Both the position numbers and the translations under genes were made by a program. Positions 40,112 to 48,074 of a stretch of DNA of 64,000 nucleotides are shown in pieces (position 1 is the stretch's first letter; each line of letters opens with the position of its first letter). The notes under the pieces were generated by a model. The model made no database searches, was not told the DNA's origin, and worked only from the letters and a program-made list of their open reading frames with translations. This stretch comes from Geoalkalibacter halelectricus. GTDB lineage: Bacteria > Desulfobacterota > Desulfuromonadia > Desulfuromonadales > Geoalkalibacteraceae. The stretch lies in the NCBI RefSeq assembly GCF_025263685.1, contig NZ_CP092109.1:3597001-3661000 (forward strand), in the 5' to 3' direction.

Positions 40112-40501
40112 TTAGTGCTTGATCTCGATCCGCCGCGGTTTGGCCGCCGCCGACTTGGGCATGGTCAGGGTCAGCACGCCTTTCTTGAGTTCGGCCGCGG
40201 TTTTCTCGGCGTCGATCTCATCGGGCAACTGGAATTGCCGGAAATAGTTGCCCAGGGTGAACTCGCGAAACACCGCCTTGCCCGGAGCGCCACCCTTGAC
40301 CGCGCCCTTGATGGTCAGAATGCCGCGCTCCAAATTGATGTCCAGATCCTCCTTGGCCACCCCCGGCAGGTCGGCGACCAGGGTCAGGTTCTCGTCCGTT
40401 TCAAAGATGTCGACCGCGGGCCGCACGTAGGTGTCGGGAGCGCGTACGCCCTCGCGGGCCAGGGATGTATTCTCACGGGAGACCATTTCCTTGTTTGCCA
40501 T
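40112..40501 (-). CDS. Small heat-shock protein (Hsp20/alpha-crystallin) 2
   Basis: A 129-residue sHsp: AVDIFETDENLTLVADLPGV, DLDINLERGILTIKGAVKGG, FREFTLGNYFRQFQLPDEID, then GVLTLTMPKSAAAKPRRIEI with the C-terminal IEI (IxI) motif that mediates oligomer assembly. A long alanine/lysine tail is absent. GGAGG lies upstream of ATG 40501. It is 37 bases downstream of the third sHsp and probably co-transcribed with it. Confidence 0.88.
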   Translation of the reverse strand: MANKEMVSRENTSLAREGVRAPDTYVRPAVDIFETDENLTLVADLPGVAKEDLDINLERGILTIKGAVKGGAPGKAVFREFTLGNYFRQFQLPDEIDAEKTAAELKKGVLTLTMPKSAAAKPRRIEIKH

Positions 40502-40538
40502 GACGTCAATCCTCCTTTCTCAGCTCTTTTTCGCGCCC

Positions 40539-40985
40539 TTAGTTGGCACGCACGGTGATTTTTCTCGGTTTGACTTCCTCGGCCTTGGGCAGGGTGATGG
40601 CGAGCACGCCGTTGTGATACTCGGCGCTTACTTGGTCCGCGTCCACCGCCGCCGGCAGCTCGATGGTGCGCAGGAATTTGCCCATGCCCCGCTCACGCCG
40701 ATGCCAGGTGCGCTGGTTGGTGGCCGCTTCCTTGCGCTCGCCGGACAGGGTCAGGGTGCCCTGCATGACGTTGAGCTCGATGTCCTGGGGCTCAATGCCG
40801 GGCACCAGGGCTTCGACGTAAAAGCCGTTGTCGTCCTCGCTCAGGTTGATGCGCGGATAGTCGCCGGTGCCGATGCCGGGAATAAACGCGGGCCCGAGCA
40901 GCTGTCCCATGCCGAAGCTGCGAAACGCCTCATCCACTTCCCGACGCAGCATGTCCATTTCCCTGAAAAGATCCCATCTTGCCAT
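40539..40985 (-). CDS. Small heat-shock protein (Hsp20/alpha-crystallin) 3
   Basis: A 148-residue sHsp, first gene of the minus-strand run. It starts MARWDLFREMDMLRREVDEA and has the classic NLSEDDNGFYVEALVPGIEP and NGVLAITLPKAEEVKPRKIT segments. AAAGGAGGA precedes ATG 40985. Three non-identical sHsps in a row suggest hetero-oligomers or distinct clients. Confidence 0.88.
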   Translation of the reverse strand: MARWDLFREMDMLRREVDEAFRSFGMGQLLGPAFIPGIGTGDYPRINLSEDDNGFYVEALVPGIEPQDIELNVMQGTLTLSGERKEAATNQRTWHRRERGMGKFLRTIELPAAVDADQVSAEYHNGVLAITLPKAEEVKPRKITVRAN

Positions 40986-41050
40986 GATCCGTCCTCCTTT
41001 CTCAGGTAAGAGTTCAGTTGGCCTTGAGCAGGCCTTGCACTCTTTCTATT

Positions 41051-41067
41051 AACAAAGGACGTGCCAA
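41051..41067 (-). promoter_or_regulatory. Possible sigma-54-type promoter upstream of the Hsp20 genes
   Basis: On the minus strand TTGGCACGTCCTTTGTT matches TGGCACG-N4-TTGCW except that the -12 GC reads GT. It lies about 65 bases before the first sHsp start. No good sigma-32 or sigma-70 promoter was seen in the same interval. The imperfect -12 element makes this tentative. Confidence 0.3.
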
Positions 41068-41149
41068 ATGCCAGGGGCTGGGATAGCCAAGAAAAGCCAC
41101 GTAAAATTAAAGGTTTACAGATTGTTGGCGAGGTGGGGGGGCTGCGGCG

Positions 41150-41182
41150 GCTGGTTGCGACGTCGTTGCGACGTCGCAACCA
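41150..41182. repeat. Perfect 15-bp inverted repeat with GTTGCGAC motif
   Basis: CTGGTTGCGACGTCG, TTG, CGACGTCGCAACCAG: a perfect 15-bp stem with a 3-base loop, containing the 16-bp palindrome GTTGCGACGTCGCAAC. It has no T-tract, so it is not an obvious terminator. It lies between the tupA stop and the Hsp20 leader and could be an operator or a small repeat. Confidence 0.7.
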
Positions 41183-41260
41183 GCGTTGCCGGCGACAACT
41201 GCGGAAGGAATCCTGGGCCCGGGCATGATCCGGGCATGGGAAGGCACCGGTCAGGCCGGC

Positions 41261-42070
41261 TCAGGGAGAGACGAAAAACAGCTGCTGACCGTTGATCTGA
41301 AAGCCGGTGATCAACTCCCTGGCTTCATCGGAAAGCAGAAAATCGATGAATTTTTCCGCCAGGGTGGCGTTGACGTGGGCATGGCGCGCGGGATTGACCG
41401 CGATGACTCCATAGGGATTGAACAGGCGCTCGTCGCTTTCGCAGAGCACCTTGAGGTTGGTTCTGCCCTGATAGGCGAGGTAGGTGCCGCGATCGGCAAG
41501 GGTGTAGGCGCTGAGTTCGGTGGCCATGTGGATGACCTCGCCCATGCCGCGCCCGGCTTCGATATACCAGCGCCCCGCCGGAGCAACCCCGGCCTGTTTC
41601 CAGAGATCTTTTTCCATGACATGGGTGCCGGACTGGTCGGCGCGGGAAACGAAGCGCGCGCGGCTTGCGGCGATTTTGGCGAATGCCGCGTTGGCATCCC
41701 GCAGGCCGCCTATGGCGGCGGGATCGCTCGGCGGGCCGAGGATGACGAAGTCGTTGTACATCAGGTCATGGCGCTTGAGTCCGTAGCCGGCGGCGACAAA
41801 GGCGTCTTCCTGGGCGCGGGCATGCACCATGACCACCTCGGCATCGCCGGCTTGCCCGAGCCGCAGGGCCTGGCCGGTGCCGACGGCGATGACATCGACG
41901 CGCACGGCGTATCTATTTTCGAAGGGCGGCAGAAGAACTTCAAGGAGTCCCGAAGCCTGGGTCGAAGTGGTGGTGGCCAGAATCAGGCGCTCGCGCGCTT
42001 GGGCCGGCGCCGCCAGAATCACGACGCAGCAGAAGATGGCCAGAAAGAGACAAGCTGTACGGCGGATCAT
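41261..42070 (-). CDS. Tungstate/molybdate ABC substrate-binding protein (TupA-like)
   Basis: A 269-residue exported protein. Residues 1-25 are a signal peptide ending APAQA; the mature start RERLILATTTSTQASGLLEV contains the TTTSTQ motif that binds the oxyanion in TupA. Also seen: SRADQSGTHVMEKDLWKQAG. ATG 42070 follows GGAGG. No TupB permease or TupC ATPase gene lies nearby, so the transporter must be encoded elsewhere or this is a stand-alone receptor. Tungstate would serve W-enzymes such as aldehyde:ferredoxin oxidoreductases (inference). Confidence 0.8.
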   Translation of the reverse strand: MIRRTACLFLAIFCCVVILAAPAQARERLILATTTSTQASGLLEVLLPPFENRYAVRVDVIAVGTGQALRLGQAGDAEVVMVHARAQEDAFVAAGYGLKRHDLMYNDFVILGPPSDPAAIGGLRDANAAFAKIAASRARFVSRADQSGTHVMEKDLWKQAGVAPAGRWYIEAGRGMGEVIHMATELSAYTLADRGTYLAYQGRTNLKVLCESDERLFNPYGVIAVNPARHAHVNATLAEKFIDFLLSDEARELITGFQINGQQLFFVSP

Positions 42071-42118
42071 CGGGTCGCCTCCGCGCCTGAGGGGTTCGCG
42101 TTTGCTATAGCACGGATC

Positions 42119-42300
42119 GCCCCGGCGCGCCACAATCGGTAGCGATCCTGGTCAATCTGGTGTCTGCGTTCGGGATTCAGGGCGAGGGCTTGTCGGTACA
42201 CCTTGATGCCCTGGGCGTGGGCTTTTCCTCATCGGAGACGACCTTGTCGAAATAGCCCTTACGCAAACGCCCGAAACGCGGGAACAGCCTGAATCAGGAA
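42119..42300 (-). pseudogene. Decayed TPR-like gene fragment
   Basis: On the minus strand one frame reads AQGIKVYRQALALNPERRHQ (about 42150-42210), typical of a tetratricopeptide helix pair, and another frame just upstream reads LFPRFGRLRKGYFDKVVSDE; a frameshift joins them. No intact start or long frame exists. Probably the remains of a small gene between comM and tupA. Confidence 0.3.
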
Positions 42301-42309
42301 GTTCTTCGG

Positions 42310-43839
42310 TCAGCCGGGCCTGCGGTCCAGACTTCGGTATTGGATGGCCTCGGAGAGATGCGCCTGGGTGAGGGTTTCGCTGGCGGCGAGATCGGCGATG
42401 GTGCGGGCCAGCTTGAGGATGCGGGCGTAAGAGCGCGCCGAGAGGCCGAGGCGGTCAGTGACCATTTCGAGCAGTTTGTGGCCGGCTTCGTCCACGGCGC
42501 AGAAGCGGCGGATATGGCGCGCCTGCATCTGCGCGTTGCAGTGCAGGCCGAAAGGGGCCAGGCGCTCACGCTGCACGGCGCGCGCCGCCTCAACGCGGGC
42601 GCGGATGGCGGCGGAGGGCTCGGCGTCGCGCGGGTCGGAGAGGTCCTTGTGCGCAACGCGCGGAACTTCGACGTGCAGGTCGATGCGATCGAGGAGCGGC
42701 CCGGAAAGCCGCGTTTTATAGCGCTGGAGCATGAGGGGCGTACATGAACATTGTTGCAGGGAGTCGCCGTAAAATCCGCAGTTGCACGGATTCATGGCGG
42801 CCACCAGCATGAAGTCGGCGGGGTAGGTGAGGCTGGTTGCGGCGCGCGCGATGGTCACCTGGCCGTCCTCGAGGGGCTGGCGCAGCATCTCCAGGACGTT
42901 TTTCTTGAATTCCGGCAGTTCGTCGAGAAACAGCACGCCGTTGTGGGCGAGACTCACCTCGCCGGGGCGCGGGTAGCTGCCGCCGCCGATCAATCCCGCA
43001 TCGGAGATGGTGTGGTGGGGATGGCGAAAGGGTCGCCGCGCGATGAGCGCCTGCTTTTCCGGCAGCAGGCCCATCACCGAATGAATCTTGGTGGTCTCCA
43101 GGGCCTCGGGGAAACTCAGGTCGGGCAGGATGGTGGAGATGCGGCGCGCCAGCATGGTTTTGCCGCTGCCGGGTGGGCCGACCATGAGGATGTTGTGGCC
43201 CCCGGCGGCGGCGACTTCCAGGGCGCGCTTGGCGTGCTCCTGGCCGCGCACCTCGGCGAAATCCTCGGCGCCCTGGCGGGCCTGGGCGAAGAGTTCGGGT
43301 ACCGGCAGGGCGCAGGGGGATAGCTGGTGGGCGCCGTTGAGAAAGGAGATCACCTCCCCGAGGTCGCGCACCCCGTAAACCTTGAGTCCCTCGACGATGG
43401 CCCCTTCCGGGGTGTTTTCCGCGGGCAGGATCAGCCCCTGGGTTTGCCAGTCGCGCGCCGCCACCGCCACCGGCAGCACCCCGCGCACCGGCTTGACGCG
43501 CCCGTCGAGGGAGAGTTCGCCCATCATGACGAAACGGCCGGCCGCGCCTTCCTTGACCAACCCCGTCGCGGTGAGCAGCCCCACGGCCATGGGCAGGTCA
43601 AAGGCGGCGCCGTCTTTTTTGATGTCGGCGGGGGCCAGGTTGATGGTGATGCGGCGGGCGGGAAATTCGTAACCGGAATTCTTGATGGCGGAGATGACGC
43701 GGTCCTTGCTTTCCTTGACCGCGCCCTCGGGCAGGCCCACGGTGGAAAACTGCGGCAGGCCCTGGGCGATATCGACCTCGACTTCCACCGGATAGGCATC
43801 GATGCCGAGCAGCGCGCCCGACAGAACTTTGGCAAGCAT
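42310..43839 (-). CDS. comM: YifB/ComM-family Mg-chelatase-like AAA+ ATPase
   Basis: A 509-residue ComM-type protein. The N-terminal domain has VGLPEGAVKESKDRVISAIK (Lon-like fold); the AAA+ core has Walker A VGPPGSGKTMLARRISTILP and Walker B GVLFLDELPEF, with HPHHTISDAGLIGGGSYPRP between; the C-terminal Mg-chelatase domain has ICRRFCAVDEAGHKLLEM-like helices. ComM is a branch-migration helicase needed for natural transformation in some bacteria. The gene is complete, with ATG 43839. Confidence 0.88.
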   Translation of the reverse strand: MLAKVLSGALLGIDAYPVEVEVDIAQGLPQFSTVGLPEGAVKESKDRVISAIKNSGYEFPARRITINLAPADIKKDGAAFDLPMAVGLLTATGLVKEGAAGRFVMMGELSLDGRVKPVRGVLPVAVAARDWQTQGLILPAENTPEGAIVEGLKVYGVRDLGEVISFLNGAHQLSPCALPVPELFAQARQGAEDFAEVRGQEHAKRALEVAAAGGHNILMVGPPGSGKTMLARRISTILPDLSFPEALETTKIHSVMGLLPEKQALIARRPFRHPHHTISDAGLIGGGSYPRPGEVSLAHNGVLFLDELPEFKKNVLEMLRQPLEDGQVTIARAATSLTYPADFMLVAAMNPCNCGFYGDSLQQCSCTPLMLQRYKTRLSGPLLDRIDLHVEVPRVAHKDLSDPRDAEPSAAIRARVEAARAVQRERLAPFGLHCNAQMQARHIRRFCAVDEAGHKLLEMVTDRLGLSARSYARILKLARTIADLAASETLTQAHLSEAIQYRSLDRRPG

Positions 43840-43875
43840 GGTTCCCCTCCTTCAATGCAAAACTGCAAAAACTCA

Positions 43876-43974
43876 TTACACCGCTGAGACGCTGAGGACG
43901 CGAAGAAAAAAAGAAAAAGTTAAAAAATTCGTTTTCGGGTTTTTCTCGGCGCCCTCCGCGCTCTTTGCGGTAAA
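43876..43974. repeat. Inverted-repeat element, family C copy 5
   Basis: Left arm TTACACCGCTGAGACGCTGA, right arm ending CGCGCTCTTTGCGGTAAA, about 99 bases, between trxB and comM on the minus strand. It ends 6 bases before the trxB stop, so it may act as trxB 3' stabiliser or terminator. Confidence 0.7.
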
Positions 43975-43979
43975 GCGGG

Positions 43980-44912
43980 TTATTGTTCCTCGTCCATCAG
44001 ATACTTCTCCGCCATGATGGCGGCCACGGCGCCGTCGCCGACGGCGGTGGCGATCTGCTTGAGGATTTTCTTGCGCACGTCGCCGGCGGCGAAAACCCCG
44101 GGCATGGAGGTGCGGCATTCGGCGTCGGTGAGAATGTAGCCCTCCTCGGTGAGCTTGAGCACCTCGGCGAGAAAATGCGCCTTGGGCGTGACGCCGATGG
44201 CCATGAAAACACCTTCCACGGCCAGTGACTCTTTCTGGCAGCCCTTGAGGTTACGCAGCTCGATGGCCTTGACCCCGCGGGCGTCGCCCTCGATGCGCTC
44301 CACCTCGCAATCCCAGAGAATTTCAATCTTGTCGTTGGCGAACAGGCGCTCCTGCAAAATCTTGGTGGCGCGCAACTGGTCGCGACGGTGGATGAGGTAG
44401 ACCTTGTCCGCAAAGCGGGTCAGAAACAGGGCTTCCTCGGCGGCCGTATCACCGCCGCCGATGATGGCCACGGGCACGTTCTTGAAGAAGGCGCCGTCGC
44501 AGGTGGCGCAATAAGAGACGCCGCGGCCGGTCAGGGCCTGTTCGCCGGGCACCCCGAGCTTGCGCGGCTCGGCGCCTGTGGTAATAATGACAGTACGGGT
44601 CAGAATTTCCTCGCCATCGACGCGTACCGCCTTGAGGTGGCCCTGGTCGACGAGGTTTTCCACCTCGCCGTAACGCACTTCAAGGCCGAACTCCTGGCAG
44701 TGCTCCTGAAAGCGCACCATGAGGTCGGGGCCGTCGATGCCGCCGGGAAAGCCCGGATAATTCTCGACCTTGGTGGTGGTCATGACTTGGCCGCCGAGGA
44801 TCATTCGCTCGACCATGAGGCTGCGCAGCTTGGCGCGCGAGGTATAGAGGCCCGCGGTGAGACCGGCGGGGCCGCCGCCGATAATGAGAACGTCATAATG
44901 CTTCTGCGACAT
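43980..44912 (-). CDS. trxB: Thioredoxin-disulfide reductase
   Basis: A 310-residue FAD/NADPH enzyme that reduces thioredoxin. FAD site VLIIGGGPAGLTAGLYTSRA at the N-terminus, redox-active C135/C138 in SYCATCDGAF, NADPH site AIIGGGDTAAEEALFLTRFA, and the C-terminal FAD loop TSMPGVFAAGDVRKKI. Length and motif order are normal for low-molecular-weight TrxB. ATG 44912 follows AAGGAG on the minus strand. Confidence 0.95.
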   Translation of the reverse strand: MSQKHYDVLIIGGGPAGLTAGLYTSRAKLRSLMVERMILGGQVMTTTKVENYPGFPGGIDGPDLMVRFQEHCQEFGLEVRYGEVENLVDQGHLKAVRVDGEEILTRTVIITTGAEPRKLGVPGEQALTGRGVSYCATCDGAFFKNVPVAIIGGGDTAAEEALFLTRFADKVYLIHRRDQLRATKILQERLFANDKIEILWDCEVERIEGDARGVKAIELRNLKGCQKESLAVEGVFMAIGVTPKAHFLAEVLKLTEEGYILTDAECRTSMPGVFAAGDVRKKILKQIATAVGDGAVAAIMAEKYLMDEEQ

Positions 44913-45066
44913 GCTGATGGCTCCTTAAGGCGATGTGGGCGAGGGCAAAATAGCACAGGGCGGCGCAAAAGAAAACCTCCGGCGTCCGCCCCTAGTGGGT
45001 CGAGGGCGTTGCGCAAATCCGTGAAGGCGGATAGAATGTGCGCGCCTTGCGACGGGAGAGCGGCCT

Positions 45067-46029
45067 ATGGCAACGGGCAATCACTTCGACCAGAAAATCA
45101 CCCGCGGCTTCATCTTTGCCATCATCCTGACCAGCGTGACTTTCGTCGCCGAGCTGATCGGCGGCCTCTGGACCAACTCCCTGGCGCTGCTCTCCGACGC
45201 GGCGCATGTGTTCAGCGATCTGTTCGCCCTGGCCCTGTCGCTCATGGCGATCAAACTCGCTTCAAGACCGGCCACGGATCGGCGCACCTATGGCTGGCAC
45301 CGTGCCGAGATTCTCGCCTCGCTGATCAACGGCACCACCCTGCTGATCATCGCCGGGGGGATTCTTTTCGAGGCCTGGCGGCGCATCCTCGATCCCCAGG
45401 AGGTGCGCAGCCTGGAAATGTTCATCATCGCCACCATGGGGTTGGTGATGAACCTCATCGTGGCCTCGCGCCTGCATGGCCACTCCCACGATGATCTCAA
45501 CGTACGCAGCGCCTTTCTTCACGTGATCGGCGACGCCATGGCCTCGGTGGGGGTGATCATCGGCGGGGTGGTGATGCTGCTGACCGGCTGGTACGTGGTG
45601 GACGCCCTGGTGTCGGTGGTCATCGTGGTGATCATCGGCTTCGGCGCCTTGCGCATCATTCGCGCGGCCCTGCATATCCTGCTTGAAGGGGTGCCGGCGC
45701 ATATCGACATCAACGAGGTGGTGGAGCGGATGCGCGCCATTGAGGGCGTCAACGACGTGCATCACGTGCATTGCTGGTCCATCTGCTCACACATCACTTC
45801 ACTGTCGGCGCACATCGACGTCGAGCCCCACTACCGGTTGCGCCAGGGGCAGATCGTCGGTGAGATCGAGGAGTTGCTCGCCCATGATTACCATATCACC
45901 AACACCACCCTGCAATGCGAGTGCTCAAGCTGCCTGAGCGGGCCGGTGATCCAGCAGTTGCAGCATCGGCCGCGCCGCTCGAGCCTGTGCAGCCACGGGC
46001 ACGGCTCGCACGAGCACCATCATTCCTGA
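45067..46029 (+). CDS. Cation diffusion facilitator metal exporter
   Basis: A 320-residue CDF transporter with six membrane helices. The metal site H/D residues are in LALLSDAAHVFSDLFALALS (helix 2) and FLHVIGDAMASVGVIIGG (helix 5). The cytoplasmic C-terminal domain ends with CECSSC and a His-rich tail CSHGHGSHEHHHS that can bind Zn, Ni or Co. It exports divalent metal in exchange for protons. Divergent from trxB with a 154-base gap; ATG 45067. Confidence 0.9.
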   Translation: MATGNHFDQKITRGFIFAIILTSVTFVAELIGGLWTNSLALLSDAAHVFSDLFALALSLMAIKLASRPATDRRTYGWHRAEILASLINGTTLLIIAGGILFEAWRRILDPQEVRSLEMFIIATMGLVMNLIVASRLHGHSHDDLNVRSAFLHVIGDAMASVGVIIGGVVMLLTGWYVVDALVSVVIVVIIGFGALRIIRAALHILLEGVPAHIDINEVVERMRAIEGVNDVHHVHCWSICSHITSLSAHIDVEPHYRLRQGQIVGEIEELLAHDYHITNTTLQCECSSCLSGPVIQQLQHRPRRSSLCSHGHGSHEHHHS

Positions 46030-46038
46030 GGTCTTTGA

Positions 46039-46380
46039 ATGAAGAAAATCGCCGGATTTGTTCTCTGGAGCCTGCTCTTCGTGCTGTTGCTGGCGGGATT
46101 GGATCAGCTGTTGCTGCGCGCCGACCTGGACGTGCCGGCCTATCGCGAAACGCGCCGTTTCTACGTGGATTTTCGCGCCCGCCTGATCGAGCGGCCCGCC
46201 CCGTCACGAACCCTGAGCATCGAAGACATCATTGAGCAGGCCCCAGCGGCGCCCCGGGCCACCAAGGACTCCTCCGGCGGCTATGTCTACGTCGACGAGC
46301 AGGGCGTGCTGCACATGGCGGACAGTCTCGAAGAGGTGCCGCCGCACCTGCGCCGCGAGGCCAGGCGGCTCAACCGCTGA
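46039..46380 (+). CDS. Small membrane-anchored protein with YVYVDEQG motif
   Basis: A 113-residue protein with one N-terminal helix (FVLWSLLFVLLLAGLDQLLL) and a periplasmic tail ending GGYVYVDEQGVLHMADSLEE. That tail resembles the DUF4124-like pattern (Y-x-D-x-x-G-x-x-H) seen in small envelope proteins. It starts 9 bases after the CDF gene and is probably co-transcribed. Function unknown. Confidence 0.6.
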   Translation: MKKIAGFVLWSLLFVLLLAGLDQLLLRADLDVPAYRETRRFYVDFRARLIERPAPSRTLSIEDIIEQAPAAPRATKDSSGGYVYVDEQGVLHMADSLEEVPPHLRREARRLNR

Positions 46381-46392
46381 AGGCGCCGGGCT

Positions 46393-46463
46393 GGGAGTCT
46401 GTCGGACTATCCGGGCCAAACCGCCGGATTTGCAACCGGCTCATGGACAGTCCGACAGCCTCC
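46393..46463. terminator. Hairpin element between convergent genes
   Basis: GGAGTCTGTCGGACT (46394-46408) pairs with AGTCCGACAGCCTCC (46449-46463), one mismatch in 15. The 40-base middle contains CCGG blocks. It fills the gap between two converging genes, touching the last base of the nitrilase gene, and probably ends both transcripts. No T-tract is present, so it may stabilise 3' ends instead. Confidence 0.6.
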
Positions 46464-47254
46464 TAGGGCAGGATGCCGTAAATTTCCGGGCGCCGATCCT
46501 CGAAGCAGCGGATTTTGCTGCGAAAACTCGTCATCTGCTCGTAGTCGAGAAGGGCCGTCGGGGTGCAGTCTTCCGCGCCGCCCTCGGCGAGAACTTCCCC
46601 CCAGGGTGAGATAAGCAGGCTCATGCCGAAAAAATCCAGTTTACCCTGGATGCCGCAGCAGTTGGCGGCGACCACGAATTGCTGATTTTCGATGGCGCGC
46701 GCCCGCAGCAGAGTGCGCCAGTGCTCCTGGCGGGGCTTGGGCCATTCCGCCGGCAGGCACAGAATTTCGGCCCCTTCCAGAGCCAGCTTGCGAAACAGCT
46801 CGGGAAAGCGCAGGTCGTAGCAGATGGCCACGCCCAGTCGCCCCAGTGAGGTCGACGCCACCAGGGTGCGGTCGCCGGCGGCGAGAAAGCGATCCTCGCC
46901 CATGGTGGAAAACAGGTGCAGTTTGCGGTAGCTGCCGCGGATTTCGCCGCGATCAATGACCCTGGCCGTGTTGTAGAGCTTGCCGTTTTCGCTCTCCGGC
47001 AGGCTGCCCACCACCACCAGCCCGAGGCGTGCCGCCTCCTTCTGCAAATCCTCCACGATCCTGGGCGTTTCCAGCGCCAGTTCGGCCAGGCGGCGGTAGT
47101 CGTAACCGGTGCTCCACATCTCCGGCAAAACCGCCAGTTCAACGCCTTGGTCGGCCAGCCGTTGCAGGGCGGAAAAAGCCTTGGCGCGGTTGCGCGCGAT
47201 ATCGCCGAGGGTAATATTGAACTGCACCGCGGCGGCGTGGATTTGTCGATTCAT
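46463..47254 (-). CDS. Carbon-nitrogen hydrolase (nitrilase superfamily, omega-amidase-like)
   Basis: A 263-residue cytoplasmic amidase with the full catalytic triad: E45 in VLPEMWSTGY, K111 in YRKLHLF, C145 in VAICYDLRFPELF. The sequence CYDLRFPELFR and length fit omega-amidase/YafV-type members that hydrolyse 2-oxo-acid amides or repair deaminated metabolites such as deaminated glutathione. The exact substrate is not determined by the sequence. ATG 47254 follows AAGGAGA on the minus strand. Confidence 0.85.
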   Translation of the reverse strand: MNRQIHAAAVQFNITLGDIARNRAKAFSALQRLADQGVELAVLPEMWSTGYDYRRLAELALETPRIVEDLQKEAARLGLVVVGSLPESENGKLYNTARVIDRGEIRGSYRKLHLFSTMGEDRFLAAGDRTLVASTSLGRLGVAICYDLRFPELFRKLALEGAEILCLPAEWPKPRQEHWRTLLRARAIENQQFVVAANCCGIQGKLDFFGMSLLISPWGEVLAEGGAEDCTPTALLDYEQMTSFRSKIRCFEDRRPEIYGILP

Positions 47255-47573
47255 CTTGTCTCCTTAATAACAATGTTTTATTTATTTCGAGCGGCCGTTT
47301 TTTCTGCTTTTCGTCGCGTGGGATTATAGAAGAAGCAGGCTCCCCCGGCAAGACCAAAGGAACCGGCTTTTGATGGGTTTTTTGCCGGTTTTTCTTGACA
47401 CCCGTCGGGTGCCTGTCTACCCTTAACCCCGTTTTCATTTTTCCACCGTTCCTGATTGGTTCTGATTTTGCACCAGGAGCGGTTCGCGCCATTCAGCTTC
47501 TGCCGGGATCCGAGAGACGATCCAGCGCGGGGGTGTTTCTTGGGTCAGTTCGCCGGATTATTTCCGCCGACAA
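47255..47573 (+). promoter_or_regulatory. Leader region of the Mrp/Mbh-type operon
   Basis: A gene-free stretch between divergent genes. TTGACA at 47395-47400, 17-base spacer, TACCCT at 47418 is a plausible promoter; CACCCGTCGGGTG (47400-47412) is a small palindrome inside the spacer, a candidate operator. AACCGGC/GCCGGTT followed by TTTCTT (47371-47396) could be a terminator just upstream. The following ~150-base leader has no open frame and no riboswitch class I recognise. Confidence 0.45.
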
Positions 47574-48074
47574 ATGATGGATGAAATTATGAGCAGGCTT
47601 GTAACTTTTTTGATCTTGTTCGCCTTCTGGATGATGCTGTCCGGCATGTTCGACGCCTTTCACCTGTTTCTGGGCGTGATCGCCTGTGGGGCCGTCGCCT
47701 ACTTCTCCGCCCATTTGCTGTTTCCCGACGGCAAGGTCGGCCTCTCCGGGCGCAATGTGCTGGGCATGGCCCTCTATCTGCCCTGGCTGTTCTGGCAGAT
47801 CGTGGTCGCCAATCTGCAGGTGGCCAAGATCGTTCTGCACCCACGCATGCTGGATCTCATCAATCCGCAAATCGTGCGCTTCAAGACCTCAATTAAGTCC
47901 CCTTTTGCGCGGGTGACCTTCGGCCAGTCCATCACCCTGACTCCCGGTACCATCACCATCAACATCGACCGGGACGAATTTACCGTCTATGCCCTGACCG
48001 ACGACACTGCGGCGAGCCTGCCCGGTGAGATGGAGAAGCGGGTGGCGGCGGCGCTGGAAAAGGAGCAAGGCTGA
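47574..48074 (+). CDS. mnhE: Cation/proton antiporter subunit MrpE/MbhA-like
   Basis: A 166-residue membrane protein of the MnhE/MrpE family: FLGVIACGAVAYFSAHLLFP, PWLFWQIVVANLQVAKIVLH, and the soluble tail VTFGQSITLTPGTITINIDR, the family signature. First gene of an eleven-gene operon. Start ATG 47574; ATG 47589 would give 161 residues and is equally possible. It overlaps the next gene by one base. Confidence 0.85.
   Translation: MMDEIMSRLVTFLILFAFWMMLSGMFDAFHLFLGVIACGAVAYFSAHLLFPDGKVGLSGRNVLGMALYLPWLFWQIVVANLQVAKIVLHPRMLDLINPQIVRFKTSIKSPFARVTFGQSITLTPGTITINIDRDEFTVYALTDDTAASLPGEMEKRVAAALEKEQG

Noticed and set aside
41150-41182. Intrinsic terminator for tupA
   Set aside because: The stem is perfect but no T-tract follows on the minus strand, so an operator or repeat is more likely.
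46393-46463. tRNA-like segment because of GGTTGCAAATCC, which resembles a T-arm
   Set aside because: The T-arm consensus GGTTCRANTCC is not met, there is no acceptor or anticodon arm, and the region folds as one long hairpin.
47420-47573. Sodium (DUF1646-type) or other riboswitch in the antiporter leader
   Set aside because: No recognisable conserved core was found by eye; a covariance search would be needed to claim one.
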